Source: Phycisphaerae bacterium (GTDB taxonomy: Bacteria; Planctomycetota; Phycisphaerae; UBA1845). Taken from it: a DNA stretch of 64,000 nt. Both the position numbers and the translations under genes were made by a program. Positions within the stretch are counted from its first letter, which is position 1; every line of letters begins with the position of its first letter. The notes below the pieces were generated by a model. The model searched no databases, had not been told where the DNA came from, and was given only the letters and a program-made list of their open reading frames with translations. Below, in pieces: positions 1-9,064 of this stretch. The DNA is taken from assembly GCA_029260165.1 (NCBI GenBank), contig JAJDDT010000089.1, forward strand, positions 32,519 through 96,518, read 5' to 3'.

Positions 1-671
1 GGGCAGGTGCCTTCATTGGTCGTGCAGTCACCACACGCTATGGATGCCTGATTTAGTACACCCACGTCAAAAACATTAACATCGCCATCACGGTTGGCGT
101 CACCTGCGATGATCGTGTACTCGAGCACACATTCACCACCCTCAACCTCCGAACCGTCGCTTCGGCGGTTGCCTGTGGGCAGAGTTGGGTTCGTCGGATT
201 GTCGGTTTCACCATTGAGAGCACCGTTCTCGTCCCCGCCCAGCGCCAGGACCGCAGCCGTTACTGCGTCGGAAATGATCACCTGCACGCGCTTCGGGGCA
301 GCCGCGTTCCCATTACCCGCATCAAACGCGGGAATGGGCGGATCGAATTGGATCGTAAATGTTGTCATGTCACCGGTGTCGACGACATTGACGGGCGCGT
401 TGCTCATCGACAAACCACAAGTGTTTCCAGCCGCCGACAGGACGCGAGCTGAGACCGCTCCGTCTACATCCGTGACCGGTTCGCTGAATGTCACTGTGAT
501 CGTACTGAGTGGATCACCGCTTGAAACCCAATCATTCGGGTGGGGTTGAAGATCGACGATGGTCGGGATACCAGCCATCGCCTGTCCCGATATCACCATG
601 GACACTGCCAGGGCGGAGACTACCAGTAGTCGTCGTACAAAGTTGCCAGTTTGGATATGTTTCACTTTCAT
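1..671 (-). CDS. Partial exported protein with dockerin-like segment (3' end off window)
   Basis: The frame is open from an ATG at 671 to the left edge, so the C-terminus is missing. GAGGA lies 4 bases before the ATG. The protein starts with a basic N-region (MKVKHIQTGNFVRR) and a hydrophobic stretch ending in GQAMAG, a clear Sec signal peptide. About 150 residues of beta-rich sequence follow, beginning near IPTIVDLQPHPNDWVSSGD, which resembles bacterial Ig-like surface modules. The visible end has an Asp-rich loop (GDANRDGDVNVFDV), typical of dockerin-type calcium loops. It is probably a secreted or surface protein of the same class as the other dockerin-like proteins here. No enzymatic domain is visible and the function is unknown. 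Confidence 0.75.
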   Translation of the reverse strand, partial: MKVKHIQTGNFVRRLLVVSALAVSMVISGQAMAGIPTIVDLQPHPNDWVSSGDPLSTITVTFSEPVTDVDGAVSARVLSAAGNTCGLSMSNAPVNVVDTGDMTTFTIQFDPPIPAFDAGNGNAAAPKRVQVIISDAVTAAVLALGGDENGALNGETDNPTNPTLPTGNRRSDGSEVEGGECVLEYTIIAGDANRDGDVNVFDVGVLNQASIACGDCTTNEGTC

Positions 672-812
672 GATTTCCTCAAAAGGATCGCTGCAGACGG
701 GATTCTCAAACCCTCTCGAACGTCCAACCCCAACCCGATGTGTGTCTGGAACGCCAAACCCGGCGACGCGCCAAGCGTCACCTGCCTTCCCCCGAAGCCC
801 GTTCAATCGTAA

Positions 813-1463
813 TTATGCCTGTTTCCGACGATGTCGAAGCAGGCTGATGATACCGCATCCCGCCAGAAGAATGGTCGCCGGTTCCGGAACAACAGTGACG
901 GTCGTCGCAACGGTGTCAAACCCGATCGGCTCAAAACCCTCGCCCGCAAGTGCGGTCGGCGAGATCAACTCGATTCGGAACTGTCCTGTGGCATCTCCGG
1001 AAACGTTAAACCATGCTTCCGCCAACGCATCGCTCAAACCCGACGCAGCCGCCGGAACGGTCATCAAGCTCTGTGTCACCGCATTGAAGAAAATACCCCC
1101 GTCAGCGGCAGGTCCGACGAAACTGAACGTCGGATGAAGTGACGCACTGACCTCGCTCTGGCCAATCAGATTCCGCGCCATTGCGAAATTTGACGCCTCG
1201 ATATCGCGTGTGATCGTGCCCGTTGACCCCTCCAAGGGCACAACGCGGACAGCCACCGAGTAACCAACGAGCGCCTCGGTCGAGTCACTCAAAAGTATCA
1301 GCGCCGACAACGGACCCCCGGCATCAACCTCACCACCTTCAGGTCCGACGACCGAAATCGTCTCGCCGATAGAAGCCAGCGGCATCATACCGAGTACTAT
1401 TACCATCCATGGCCACACACGACGAACGACAGGCCGTCGAGTGGCATTGCTTTCGCAGGCCAT
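813..1463 (-). CDS. PEP-CTERM sorting domain protein
   Basis: 216 residues from an ATG at 1463. The frame is open to 1532, but the internal ATG follows a purine-rich AGGGAGAGGGAGG and puts the signal peptide (VWPWMVIVLGMMPLASIGET) near the start. The body is beta-rich and includes GDATGQFRIEL, a pattern that recurs in other cohesin-like proteins of this window. The C-terminus is a textbook PEP-CTERM tail: VVPEPATILL, a hydrophobic span, then RHRRKQA. PEP-CTERM proteins are normally exported and processed by an exosortase; none is visible here. The role is unknown, probably extracellular or surface. It is separated from the divergent gene at 2020 by about 550 bases. Confidence 0.8.
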   Translation of the reverse strand: MACESNATRRPVVRRVWPWMVIVLGMMPLASIGETISVVGPEGGEVDAGGPLSALILLSDSTEALVGYSVAVRVVPLEGSTGTITRDIEASNFAMARNLIGQSEVSASLHPTFSFVGPAADGGIFFNAVTQSLMTVPAAASGLSDALAEAWFNVSGDATGQFRIELISPTALAGEGFEPIGFDTVATTVTVVPEPATILLAGCGIISLLRHRRKQA

Positions 1464-1732
1464 CCTCCCTCTCCCTTGTCTTTTGTACCAGGCGCAGACG
1501 TACATCGACCGTCCAGATACCTGGTCACGCATTAGTTGTTCCGTCGCTCGGTGAAGAAGTTGGCATGAAAACGACCCGTCAGCCGTCTGAACTGCAACTT
1601 TCTCTCTCTTCCCGAGTTTCCTCCAAAACTCTCACAGGACTGTAATCGGGCTGGACAGCGAAGTCAATCAAACTCCCCGAAACCTCATCAAGGGAGTTAT
1701 CGGACTTTTTGTCGCATTCGCCGCAGCTCGTT

Positions 1733-1761
1733 CGACGGCAACCGGAAGACCGGTTCCGTCG
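1733..1761. repeat. Strong inverted repeat / hairpin
   Basis: Arms CGACGG-c-AACCGG (1733-1745) and CCGGTTCCGTCG (1750-1761) enclose an AAGA loop, giving a 12-pair stem with a single bulged C. No T-run follows on either strand, so it is not an obvious intrinsic terminator. It lies between divergent promoters, so an operator or untranslated-leader structure is possible. Confidence 0.6.
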
Positions 1762-1962
1762 CTAAGTCCCTGTCTGACAAAAGATAGCGGCATTATCCCC
1801 GCATTTCAAGCGAATTCCGTCGCGATCGTCGCCCGAGCCGGTCACTGGCCGATAAGAATTGGCGGGTTGGGGTCACGGGCTGGTTTCTGAGGCTCGAATA
1901 GTCCCGAAATTTTCTTGTCAGCAATATTTACCCGATTGGCGGAGTTCCTGCCGTTCGTCGCG

Positions 1963-1968
1963 TATAAT
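1963..1968 (+). promoter_or_regulatory. Candidate -10 box (TATAAT)
   Basis: Perfect TATAAT in the context GCGTATAATCACC, 51 bases before the chosen ATG at 2020. No good TTGACA-like box is seen at 16-18 bases, so this is only a candidate. Confidence 0.35.
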
Positions 1969-2019
1969 CACCACCTGGAATGGGATTCGGAAGTCATTGG
2001 AATTGGTGGATACCAGCGG

Positions 2020-4722
2020 ATGAAGATGCGGATTGCCTGTTTTAACAGCACGGTGTTGGCGGGGCTGATGGCCATGACGGCTGCCACCGGTGCGATGGCG
2101 GGTGGCGGACCGGAAAATGTCCTGCTGCTCGTCGATCCGAACGTGGCTGATTCACTGGAGGTCGCCAACCACTATCAGGCTGTTCGCGGCGTGCCCGATC
2201 GCAACGTCATCTATCTCGCCCCGACCCCTGACTCGTTTCAGGAATTCGCCGATTTTCATCGTCACGCGGTGCCCGGGATGATCGAACAGCGTGGCGTGGC
2301 GGACCACATTGACTACATCGTGATTCCGCCGGGCGGGAACTTTTTCGTCGGTGGATCGGGTCTGGTGGACGACGCCGGTTGTCAGCAGGGTGGATTCGGT
2401 CGGTTCTCAGCCTCCTCGGTTTACACGACGACATTCATCACCGACGCGATTCTCGGTGGCGGGTTGTCCGTTCTGGAACCCAACCGATATCACAGTGCGT
2501 CTGATCAACCTGTTGTGTTTGACAGCAACATCACATGGTCACAAGGGCAGCCTGACGATGTTCTGTCCGCCCGTCGCTACTTTATTGGCTTCATGTTGGG
2601 ATATTCCGGTGCCCGCGGGAACACGATCGACGAAATTATTGAGATGATCGACCGGAGCGTGGCCGCTGACGGGACGCGTCCTGTCGGCACGTTTTATTTC
2701 ATGGAAACGGACGACGCCTTCCGAAGCCCGCCACGCGATCCGTTGTTTGAAAATACGATCAATTCGATGCTTGGAATCGGTGCTCAGGCGGAGGAAATTT
2801 TGGCGGACCTGCCGATTAGTGAAACAGACTGCCTTGGTATTCTGACCGGTGAGGATGTGTTGCCGATCGAGGGCGGGAATTTCGAGATACTACCGGGTGC
2901 GTTCTGCGATCATCTGACGAGTTTCGCGGGCACATTTGATACGAACAGTCAGACGAAGATGTCCGAATGGATCCGAAAGGGTGCAAGCGGGACCATGGGC
3001 ACGGTTGAAGAGCCTTGCGTTTTCGGTCTTCCCGAGGGTGGTATCCCCGGAAAATTTCCGCACCCCCAACTGCACAACTGGTATTTCTGGGGGCTGTCGC
3101 TGGGCGAGGCCTTGTTTCGCAGTATTCAGTGGACGCCGTTCGAGTGTTTGTTCTACGGTGACCCGCTCACCCAGCCATTTGCCCGTTTTCCCGTGGTGTC
3201 GGTGCCTGATGCGCCCGTTGGTCCTGTCGCGGGATTGCTCACGCTGTCGCCCGTTGCGACGACCGATTCGCCCGGCGTGGGCATCGAGCGTGTCGGTCTG
3301 TTTGTCGATGGAAAAATGTTGCAGAGTCAGCCATCGGGGACAGCGTTTACGGTGGATACGGGTTTGCTGGACGACGGATGGCATGAGGTTCGGATCGTCG
3401 CCACCGACGATTCAGCCGTGGGGACGCAGGGGCGGTGGGTTGGTGAGATGGTCGTCGATAACCGGGGGTTGTCCGCGTCGATCACATCGGGTGTTTCGGT
3501 CGGAGGCCCTGAGACCGTTTTTGCGATCGACGTGAGCGCGAGCGGCGGTGTTGTCTCGTCGATCGAGTTGATGCACAACCGACGTGTGCTCGCCGCCGTC
3601 GAAGCCAATACAGGCTCGTTTCCGATCGCGGCGAGCATTTTGGGTCAGGGATCAACCCGTCTCTTCGCGGTTGCCAATTTTGAAAATGGTGGCAGGGCTG
3701 TCAGCGAACCGCTTGTTTTGCAAACAAAAAAGACGGTTTCGTCGCTTCGACTGGCGCAAGGGAATTCCACGCCGCAATCGTATTCGTACACGGCGGACGT
3801 GCTTCCCGGGCAGGCGGTGCTAATCGATCTTCCAGCGTTGGATGCTGATGGTGACGGTCTCGAAATCAACGTGCTGAGTTCACCGACGCAGGCGACGGTG
3901 GAGCTTGGTTTCGGTGCGCATTTGTTGAGAATCGACGAGGACGCCGTCGGCGGGGACACGCTGACGTTTGAGACGACTGACGGCTCGTCCACGAGTAATG
4001 TTGGCACGGTGACGTTGCGTTATTGCACTGCCCCGGTGATTTTGGAGCAGCCGACGGATCAGGAGGCGTGCGCGGGCAGTGATGCGACGTTGGCCGTGCA
4101 GTCGGAGCCTGGCGTGACATTTCAGTGGTTTCGTGGTGACGCGCCGATCCCGGGTGCGACCGGTTCAGATTTGACGATCGAAGATGTTTCTGACGGTGAC
4201 GCGGGTTTCTATTCCGTCGAAATGACCAGGCGATGTGGTGATGTTCAAGCGAGTCTGCGCAGTCAGTCTGTTTTTCTGAATGTTCCCGCTCCGGTCGCGA
4301 TCACGTCCGATCCTGTTGGGGATGAGTTGTGCGCCGGGGACGATTGGACGGTGTTCGTCAGTGCAAGCAGCGCGTCGGATTTTCAGTGGTTTCGCAATGG
4401 ACAGCCTCTGGAGGGCGAGACCAATTTCTTCCTGTTCCTGACCGATGTTGGTATCGCGGACGGGGGCATCTACACGGTTCGTGCCAGCAACGGTTGCGGT
4501 TTCGTGGAATCCGAGCCTGCCCAGCTGGTCGTCGCCGGTTGCGGAGACGGTGATTTTGACAACGACGTTGATCTGACCGATTTTGGCCGGCTTCAACTTT
4601 GCAGAACCCCCGAACCGTCGTTGGGCTTGCCAATCGGTTGCGATCCGTTTGATTTCGACGCGGACCTCGATATCGATTTGTTTGACTACGACCGATTCGT
4701 CGACCTTGTCACAGGGCCCTGA
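2020..4722 (+). CDS. TIGR03790-like exported protein with two Ig-like domains and dockerin-like tail
   Basis: 900 residues from the ATG at 2020. The frame opens at 1915, but the stretch before 2020 is not signal-like, whereas MKMRIACFNSTVLAGLMAM begins a signal peptide ending GAMAGG. Residues ~25-400 match the TIGR03790 pattern (NVLLLVDPNVADS, YQAVRGVPDRNVIYL), a family of unknown function in bacteria with large exported proteomes. Two Ig-like repeats follow near the C-terminus; each has a Cys pair and a FQWFR core, as in QPTDQEACAGSDATL. The end has paired Asp loops (GDFDNDVDLTDFG, FDADLDIDLFDYD), a dockerin-like calcium module. No catalytic motif is assigned. A related protein without the Ig part lies at 15120-16754. 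Confidence 0.8.
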   Translation: MKMRIACFNSTVLAGLMAMTAATGAMAGGGPENVLLLVDPNVADSLEVANHYQAVRGVPDRNVIYLAPTPDSFQEFADFHRHAVPGMIEQRGVADHIDYIVIPPGGNFFVGGSGLVDDAGCQQGGFGRFSASSVYTTTFITDAILGGGLSVLEPNRYHSASDQPVVFDSNITWSQGQPDDVLSARRYFIGFMLGYSGARGNTIDEIIEMIDRSVAADGTRPVGTFYFMETDDAFRSPPRDPLFENTINSMLGIGAQAEEILADLPISETDCLGILTGEDVLPIEGGNFEILPGAFCDHLTSFAGTFDTNSQTKMSEWIRKGASGTMGTVEEPCVFGLPEGGIPGKFPHPQLHNWYFWGLSLGEALFRSIQWTPFECLFYGDPLTQPFARFPVVSVPDAPVGPVAGLLTLSPVATTDSPGVGIERVGLFVDGKMLQSQPSGTAFTVDTGLLDDGWHEVRIVATDDSAVGTQGRWVGEMVVDNRGLSASITSGVSVGGPETVFAIDVSASGGVVSSIELMHNRRVLAAVEANTGSFPIAASILGQGSTRLFAVANFENGGRAVSEPLVLQTKKTVSSLRLAQGNSTPQSYSYTADVLPGQAVLIDLPALDADGDGLEINVLSSPTQATVELGFGAHLLRIDEDAVGGDTLTFETTDGSSTSNVGTVTLRYCTAPVILEQPTDQEACAGSDATLAVQSEPGVTFQWFRGDAPIPGATGSDLTIEDVSDGDAGFYSVEMTRRCGDVQASLRSQSVFLNVPAPVAITSDPVGDELCAGDDWTVFVSASSASDFQWFRNGQPLEGETNFFLFLTDVGIADGGIYTVRASNGCGFVESEPAQLVVAGCGDGDFDNDVDLTDFGRLQLCRTPEPSLGLPIGCDPFDFDADLDIDLFDYDRFVDLVTGP

Positions 4723-4827
4723 TGGGTGCGTAACAAATTCGGAGGACACAATCGTGGTGTGCTGCGGGTACCCATTCTGAAGCGTCGCTCCTTGTGGACG
4801 GCGCGATTGTAAGCTGACATCGTTTCG

Positions 4828-4860
4828 TGTTCCCGTCACCCACGAGGGGTGACGCTACAA
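4828..4860 (-). repeat. Dispersed palindromic element, copy A
   Basis: CGTCACCC (4834-4841), 5-base loop, GGGTGACG (4847-4854). Read on the minus strand it is flanked by TTGTAG and GGGAA, like copies B-D near 16.8 and 28.3 kb. It lies about 110 bases after the stop at 4722 and before the gene at 4976. Confidence 0.75.
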
Positions 4861-4975
4861 CGATCAATGGCGCGCCGCCGAAACGGTCATGCACAAGTCC
4901 CTGACGACGACTCCCAATTATTGACCGCCGATCACGCACGAACTATTGTCGCGTCAGCTTGCGAAGGAGCGACCT

Positions 4976-5767
4976 ATGTGGGTTTGGACCGTGCTCAGCG
5001 GGACTGTTTTCAATGTTATTACCGTGGCGGTTGGATCCACGGTGGGACTGCTGCTGTCCGGCAAACTGCCCGAACGATACCAACGCATCGTGCTCGACGG
5101 ATTGGGATTGATCACGATCACGCTTGGCATCGACGCAGCCGTCGTGATCATGACCGACACGGTCGGCAGGTATCGCCCGTTGGGAGCGGCTGGTACGACC
5201 TACGGTGCCAAGCTCGCGATGATCACCGTCGGTTCGTTGCTGATTGGTTCGTTGATCGGGACAAGCCTGCGTCTGCAGGATCGGGTCGAGCGACTGGGCG
5301 GACTGATCCACAAGCGTTTTGGAACAGGTGATTCGGGGAAATTTGCGGAGGGATTTCTGACGGCGAGTGTGATTTTCTGCGTCGGTCCGCTGACGCTGCT
5401 GGGATGTCTGGAAAACGGGCTTAACGGCGATCCGCATCTGTTGATGATCAAGTCGCTATTGGACGCATTTTGCTCGATGGCGTTGGCGGCCAGTCTTGGT
5501 ATCGGTGTGTTGTTCAGCGTCTTGACGGTGATCGGGTTCCAGGGTTCGATGTCGATCGCAGCCTATTACATTGCCGGGGACCTGCCGGACCTGTCACAGC
5601 AACTCATGAACGTGGTGGGCGGGTATCTGCTGTTGGCGACGGCATTGACCCTGCTCAACATCAAACGCATTCCCGTGGCGGACATGCTGCCGGGTATTTT
5701 CATCCCTCCGATTGCCGTCTGGCTCGTCGAACGCGTGTGGCCTGGATCGTTGATGACCCTGGGGTAG
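4976..5767 (+). CDS. DUF554 family membrane protein
   Basis: 263 residues. The ATG at 4976 is preceded by GAAGGAG with 7-base spacing, so I prefer it to the upstream in-frame ATG at 4946. The N-terminus (LSGTVFNVITVAVGSTVGLL) and the PERYQRIVLDGLGLITITLG segment match the DUF554/YdfK family. About seven hydrophobic spans cover the protein, so it should sit in the inner membrane. Family function is not established; a transport-like role is often suggested. It starts a tight same-strand run with bpt 13 bases downstream. Confidence 0.85.
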   Translation: MWVWTVLSGTVFNVITVAVGSTVGLLLSGKLPERYQRIVLDGLGLITITLGIDAAVVIMTDTVGRYRPLGAAGTTYGAKLAMITVGSLLIGSLIGTSLRLQDRVERLGGLIHKRFGTGDSGKFAEGFLTASVIFCVGPLTLLGCLENGLNGDPHLLMIKSLLDAFCSMALAASLGIGVLFSVLTVIGFQGSMSIAAYYIAGDLPDLSQQLMNVVGGYLLLATALTLLNIKRIPVADMLPGIFIPPIAVWLVERVWPGSLMTLG

Positions 5768-5780
5768 TCGGAGGGAATCG

Positions 5781-6539
5781 GTGAGCCGGTCGCAACCACC
5801 CTGTGCGCGTGATCTTGTCGACGAATTTCTGGAACGAAGTTCGCTACCGACCAGCGATGCGCATCCCTGTCCCTATTTGCCGGATCGCGAAATGATCAAC
5901 GAAGGCTTCGCGTGTCGCGAACTGCCGTCATGGGTTTATCGCGAATTGCTCGATCGAAACTTTCGCCGCAGCGGCAGGTCTTTCTATCGACCCGGTTGCC
6001 CGACCTGTCGGGAATGTCAGCAAATTCGCGTTCCGGTGCGGACGTTTCGCCTGTCGCGGTCTCAAAGACGCACATGGCGACGCAACAGGGACCTGTCGGT
6101 GAAGATCAACAGGCACCCGATTCCCACCGAGGAGAAGTGGTCGATTTTCAAACGCTATGTGCACCAGCGACACGATGACGTTATGTCCACTGCCTATGAC
6201 GATTTTGTCGATTTTCTGTACGATTCGCCCATTCGGACGATTGAAATCGAATACCGTATCGGGGGTGCCATCGCAGCCGTCAGTATTCTCGATCGCTGCC
6301 CCGGGGTGCTCAGCAGTGTCTACGTCTATTTCGAGCCGACCCTTGCATGGCGCGGTCCTGGACATTTCACCGCGTTGTGGGAGATTGAATACTGTCGGCG
6401 GACGGGGTACGACTACTACTATCTTGGGTATCACATTCGGGGTTGTGAAAAAATGGAGTACAAATCCCGGTACCAACCCTGTGAACTGCTCGTGGATCGC
6501 TCCGTGTGGGTGTCGGGCACCGTGGACATTGCATCATGA
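5781..6539 (+). CDS. bpt: Bpt-type aminoacyl-tRNA--protein transferase
   Basis: 252 residues from a GTG at 5781 with GGAGGG six bases upstream. The N-terminal part carries the family pattern CPYLPDR and, after about 40 residues, the Cys-rich RPGCPTCRECQQIRVPV. The C-terminal GNAT-like half has SVYVYFEP and YDYYYLGYHI with GCEKMEYKSRYQPCEL. Bpt and Ate1 enzymes transfer leucine or arginine from tRNA to the N-terminus of target proteins and so mark them for ClpS/ClpAP degradation in the cytoplasm. Length fits the family (about 230-260). Its last codons overlap the ATG of the next gene in an ATGA arrangement, suggesting translational coupling. Bpt versus Ate substrate class is not decided from sequence. 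Confidence 0.9.
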   Translation: MSRSQPPCARDLVDEFLERSSLPTSDAHPCPYLPDREMINEGFACRELPSWVYRELLDRNFRRSGRSFYRPGCPTCRECQQIRVPVRTFRLSRSQRRTWRRNRDLSVKINRHPIPTEEKWSIFKRYVHQRHDDVMSTAYDDFVDFLYDSPIRTIEIEYRIGGAIAAVSILDRCPGVLSSVYVYFEPTLAWRGPGHFTALWEIEYCRRTGYDYYYLGYHIRGCEKMEYKSRYQPCELLVDRSVWVSGTVDIAS

Positions 6540-7594
6540 GCCGGCGTATTCTGCTGATCAAGCCCAGCTCCCTCGGGGATATTATTCACGCACTCCCGGT
6601 GTTGTACGCCCTGCGCGATCAATATCGGGACGCGAAGATTGACTGGCTTGTCAACGATGGTTTCGCGTCGATGATCCGGGACCTGCCAGCCATTGACAAC
6701 GTGATTCTGTTTGAGCGAAAACGGTATTCAAAAATCGGGCGAAACTGGGAGGCGACGACCGGATTCCTTCGATTTCTGAAAGAGTTGCGAGCAAGGAACT
6801 ACGATCTGGTCATCGACCTGCAGGGGTTGTTCCGAAGCGGTTTCATGGCGTTTGCAACGGGCGCTCGCGAACGTGTCGGATTCGCCGGGGCGCGGGAGGG
6901 TGCGGGGTTTTTCTACAACCATCGCGTGCCTGACGCGTCCTGTGACGTACACGCTGTTGACCGCAATCTTTCGCTGGTGACCGCCCTTGGGTGTCCGGAC
7001 GGCGACGCCCGGTTTGACCTCGCCCTTGTCGATGCGGAGTTGGACATCGCCAAACGGTTGCTCGACGGTGTGGGCATCCAACACGACGAGCGATTCGTGG
7101 CGGTGCTTCCGGGTGCCCGATGGGAAACGAAACGTTGGGCTCCCGAGCGGTTTGTCGAACTGATCGATCTTCTGGACCGGGACGGTGTTCGATGTCTTCT
7201 CCTCGGTGGTCCTGACGAGCGAGACCTCTGCCGGCAGATCGCCGATGGTGCCTCGACCAGCACGTCCAACCTTGCCGGTCGAACGTCCCTTCGTGAATTG
7301 GCCGCCGTTTTGAACCACGCCGCTGCTGTCCTGACGCACGATTCTGGTCCGATGCACATCGCCGATGCGCTGGGTCGGCCCCTCGTCGCAATTTGCGGTC
7401 CGACGAACCCCGCGCGGACCGGACCTTACCACCAGCGGTCCGGGGTTGTGCAGACCGACCTCCCGTGCGTCCCCTGCTACTTGAAAAGCCTCCGGCAATG
7501 CCCGTATGATCACGAGTGTATGCGGACCATCGGCGTGGCGACCGTGGCTGGGAAGCTGATCGGTATGCTCAGGACGGAGTCTCGCACGGGGTGA
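6536..7594 (+). CDS. Glycosyltransferase family 9 (heptosyltransferase-like)
   Basis: 352 residues from the ATG at 6536, which overlaps the bpt stop (ATGA). The N-terminal nucleotide-fold half has IKPSSLGDIIHALPVLYAL, the GT9 hallmark, and later DLVIDLQGLFRSG. The C-terminal half has VLPGARWETKRWAPERF, LLGGPDERD and the donor-binding signature LTHDSGPMHIADALG, then CGPTNPARTGP. Enzymes of this family add heptose or related sugars to the lipopolysaccharide core at the inner face of the cytoplasmic membrane. A WaaC/WaaF-like role is likely, but the acceptor and sugar cannot be read here. It implies an outer-membrane glycolipid in this organism. Confidence 0.85.
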   Translation: MSRRILLIKPSSLGDIIHALPVLYALRDQYRDAKIDWLVNDGFASMIRDLPAIDNVILFERKRYSKIGRNWEATTGFLRFLKELRARNYDLVIDLQGLFRSGFMAFATGARERVGFAGAREGAGFFYNHRVPDASCDVHAVDRNLSLVTALGCPDGDARFDLALVDAELDIAKRLLDGVGIQHDERFVAVLPGARWETKRWAPERFVELIDLLDRDGVRCLLLGGPDERDLCRQIADGASTSTSNLAGRTSLRELAAVLNHAAAVLTHDSGPMHIADALGRPLVAICGPTNPARTGPYHQRSGVVQTDLPCVPCYLKSLRQCPYDHECMRTIGVATVAGKLIGMLRTESRTG

Positions 7595-7739
7595 CTCTGG
7601 AAACGTCGCTGATCTATTGTAATATGGTTTTGGGGTGTCGGAATTTTCGATTCAAAGGGCAGACCGGGGGGCGGTTGGCCGATAAACTACCCAGCCCTTG
7701 CTATTGGGGCAGGTTGGACACCCGCCGTCGAGGAATGAT

Positions 7740-8330
7740 GTGACTGCAGTTTGGCGAAAAACCAGGCGATTCGTTCTCCACAACGTGCTGCATGCGGACG
7801 ACACGCCGCACCGCATCGCGCTCGGTCTGGGACTGGGCATTTTCGTCGCTTTCACGCCCACCGTCGGCGTGCAGATGATTATCGCTCTCGCGCTGGCCGC
7901 ACTTTTCAGGGCAAACAAAGCCGTCTGCGTTCCGATGGTCTGGATTACCAATCCGGTCACGATTATCCCGGTTTACGCGATGTGCTACAGACTCGGAGCA
8001 CTTCTTCTCGGTCGCGTCACGCCCGACGCCAACAACGAAGTTCAAACCATGGTCGGACCGGTCGTGGAGGCGGTCAAAACCGGCGGATTCGCTGCCTTTC
8101 TCGAATGGTCGTTCTGGTCCAGCCTCGGCAGTGCCTTTATGAAATTCGGCAGTGAATTGTGGGTCGGATGTTTGCTGGTGGCCGTGGTTGCAGGACTGTT
8201 GGGATACGTCGCGTCTTACTGGACCGTCTCATCCTACCGCCAACGAAGACGTCAGCGCATCGAACGCCGGGCCAGACGCCGTGCCGCCCGGTTCGCCAAG
8301 GCGGTCCCGGTTCGTGGCACCTCCGCGTAG
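7740..8330 (+). CDS. DUF2062 domain-containing membrane protein
   Basis: 196 residues if translation starts at the GTG at 7740, with GAGGA 5 bases upstream. The frame extends to 7698 but without a ribosome site. The central pattern is typical DUF2062: HRIALGLGLGIFVAFTPTVG, then FRANKAVCVPMVWITNPVT. Three hydrophobic spans and a very basic tail (RQRRRQRIERRARRRAARF) predict an inner-membrane protein with a cytoplasmic Arg-rich end. DUF2062 proteins are of unknown function and are often near glycan or lipid genes, as here after the GT9 gene. The intergenic gap of 145 bases suggests its own promoter. Confidence 0.85.
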   Translation: MTAVWRKTRRFVLHNVLHADDTPHRIALGLGLGIFVAFTPTVGVQMIIALALAALFRANKAVCVPMVWITNPVTIIPVYAMCYRLGALLLGRVTPDANNEVQTMVGPVVEAVKTGGFAAFLEWSFWSSLGSAFMKFGSELWVGCLLVAVVAGLLGYVASYWTVSSYRQRRRQRIERRARRRAARFAKAVPVRGTSA

Positions 8331-8435
8331 TCTGTCCGTTTTTCCGTTCAAACAACATGTTCGTACAGACAATTGGCCACGCATCCGTTAGACTCCGTTT
8401 GTGGTTGATCGGGGGGATGGTACGGGAGCTGACTG

Positions 8436-9050
8436 GTGGTCGTTTGCGATCGACAATCCACGCGCGTCACGTCGCTGGTCCTCGCCTCGTCGAGTCCGAG
8501 GCGTCAGGATCTTTTGCGCAGCGGTGGTTACGCGTTTGACGTCATCGCACCGACCCTGTGCGAACTCACCGAATTCGGCCCCGGCGTTCAACCGGGTGCC
8601 CAGGCAGAAGCCCTCAGCTATTTCAAGGCAAGAAGCGTTGCCCAAACGCTGACCTCGGGGTTCGTCATCGGGGCTGACACCATCGCCGCGCTGGACGCAA
8701 CCGTCTTTGGAAAACCGACCGACATCGAGGACGCCCGCCAAACCCTCTCCACCCTTTCGGGCACGGAGCACAAGGTCATCACCGGACTAACGGTCATCGA
8801 CGCCGCCACCAATTTCCGCGTCATCACCCGCGACACGACGTCCGTGCGAATGAAACAATTGTCTGACGACGAGCTTGATGCCTACCTCGACGGGGGTGCG
8901 TGGAAAGGCAAAGCCGGTGCGTACGGTATCCAGGACGAAAACGATCCGTTCGTGGAGAACATCACCGGGAGTTTCTCCAACGTCGTCGGGTTGCCCATGG
9001 AACTGCTCGCGGACGTGCTCAAGACCGTCGGTTACACCGGCAGTCACTGA
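8436..9050 (+). CDS. maf: Maf family nucleotide pyrophosphatase
   Basis: 204 residues from a GTG at 8436. The N-terminus has the Maf signature LVLASSSPRRQDLLRSGGY; the centre has the substrate-site GADTIAALDATVFGKP, then TLSTLSGTEHKVITGLTV. The C-terminus has GGAWKGKAGAYGIQD and FVENITGSFSNVVGLP, all typical. Maf proteins hydrolyse non-canonical or canonical nucleoside triphosphates to monophosphates in the cytoplasm (house-cleaning). Whether this is the dTTP/UTP or the m7GTP subtype is not settled. It is convergent with the minus-strand gene ending at 9065. The first ~10 residues are uncertain because another start may be used. Confidence 0.9.
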   Translation: MVVCDRQSTRVTSLVLASSSPRRQDLLRSGGYAFDVIAPTLCELTEFGPGVQPGAQAEALSYFKARSVAQTLTSGFVIGADTIAALDATVFGKPTDIEDARQTLSTLSGTEHKVITGLTVIDAATNFRVITRDTTSVRMKQLSDDELDAYLDGGAWKGKAGAYGIQDENDPFVENITGSFSNVVGLPMELLADVLKTVGYTGSH

Positions 9051-9064
9051 CCCTGGCATTGACC

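Larger units (their letters stand above)
1464..2019. other. Divergent intergenic region
   Basis: 556 bases between two divergently transcribed genes. No convincing gene is seen. It holds a strong hairpin at 1733-1761 and a perfect TATAAT at 1963-1968 facing the + strand gene. Confidence 0.6.
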
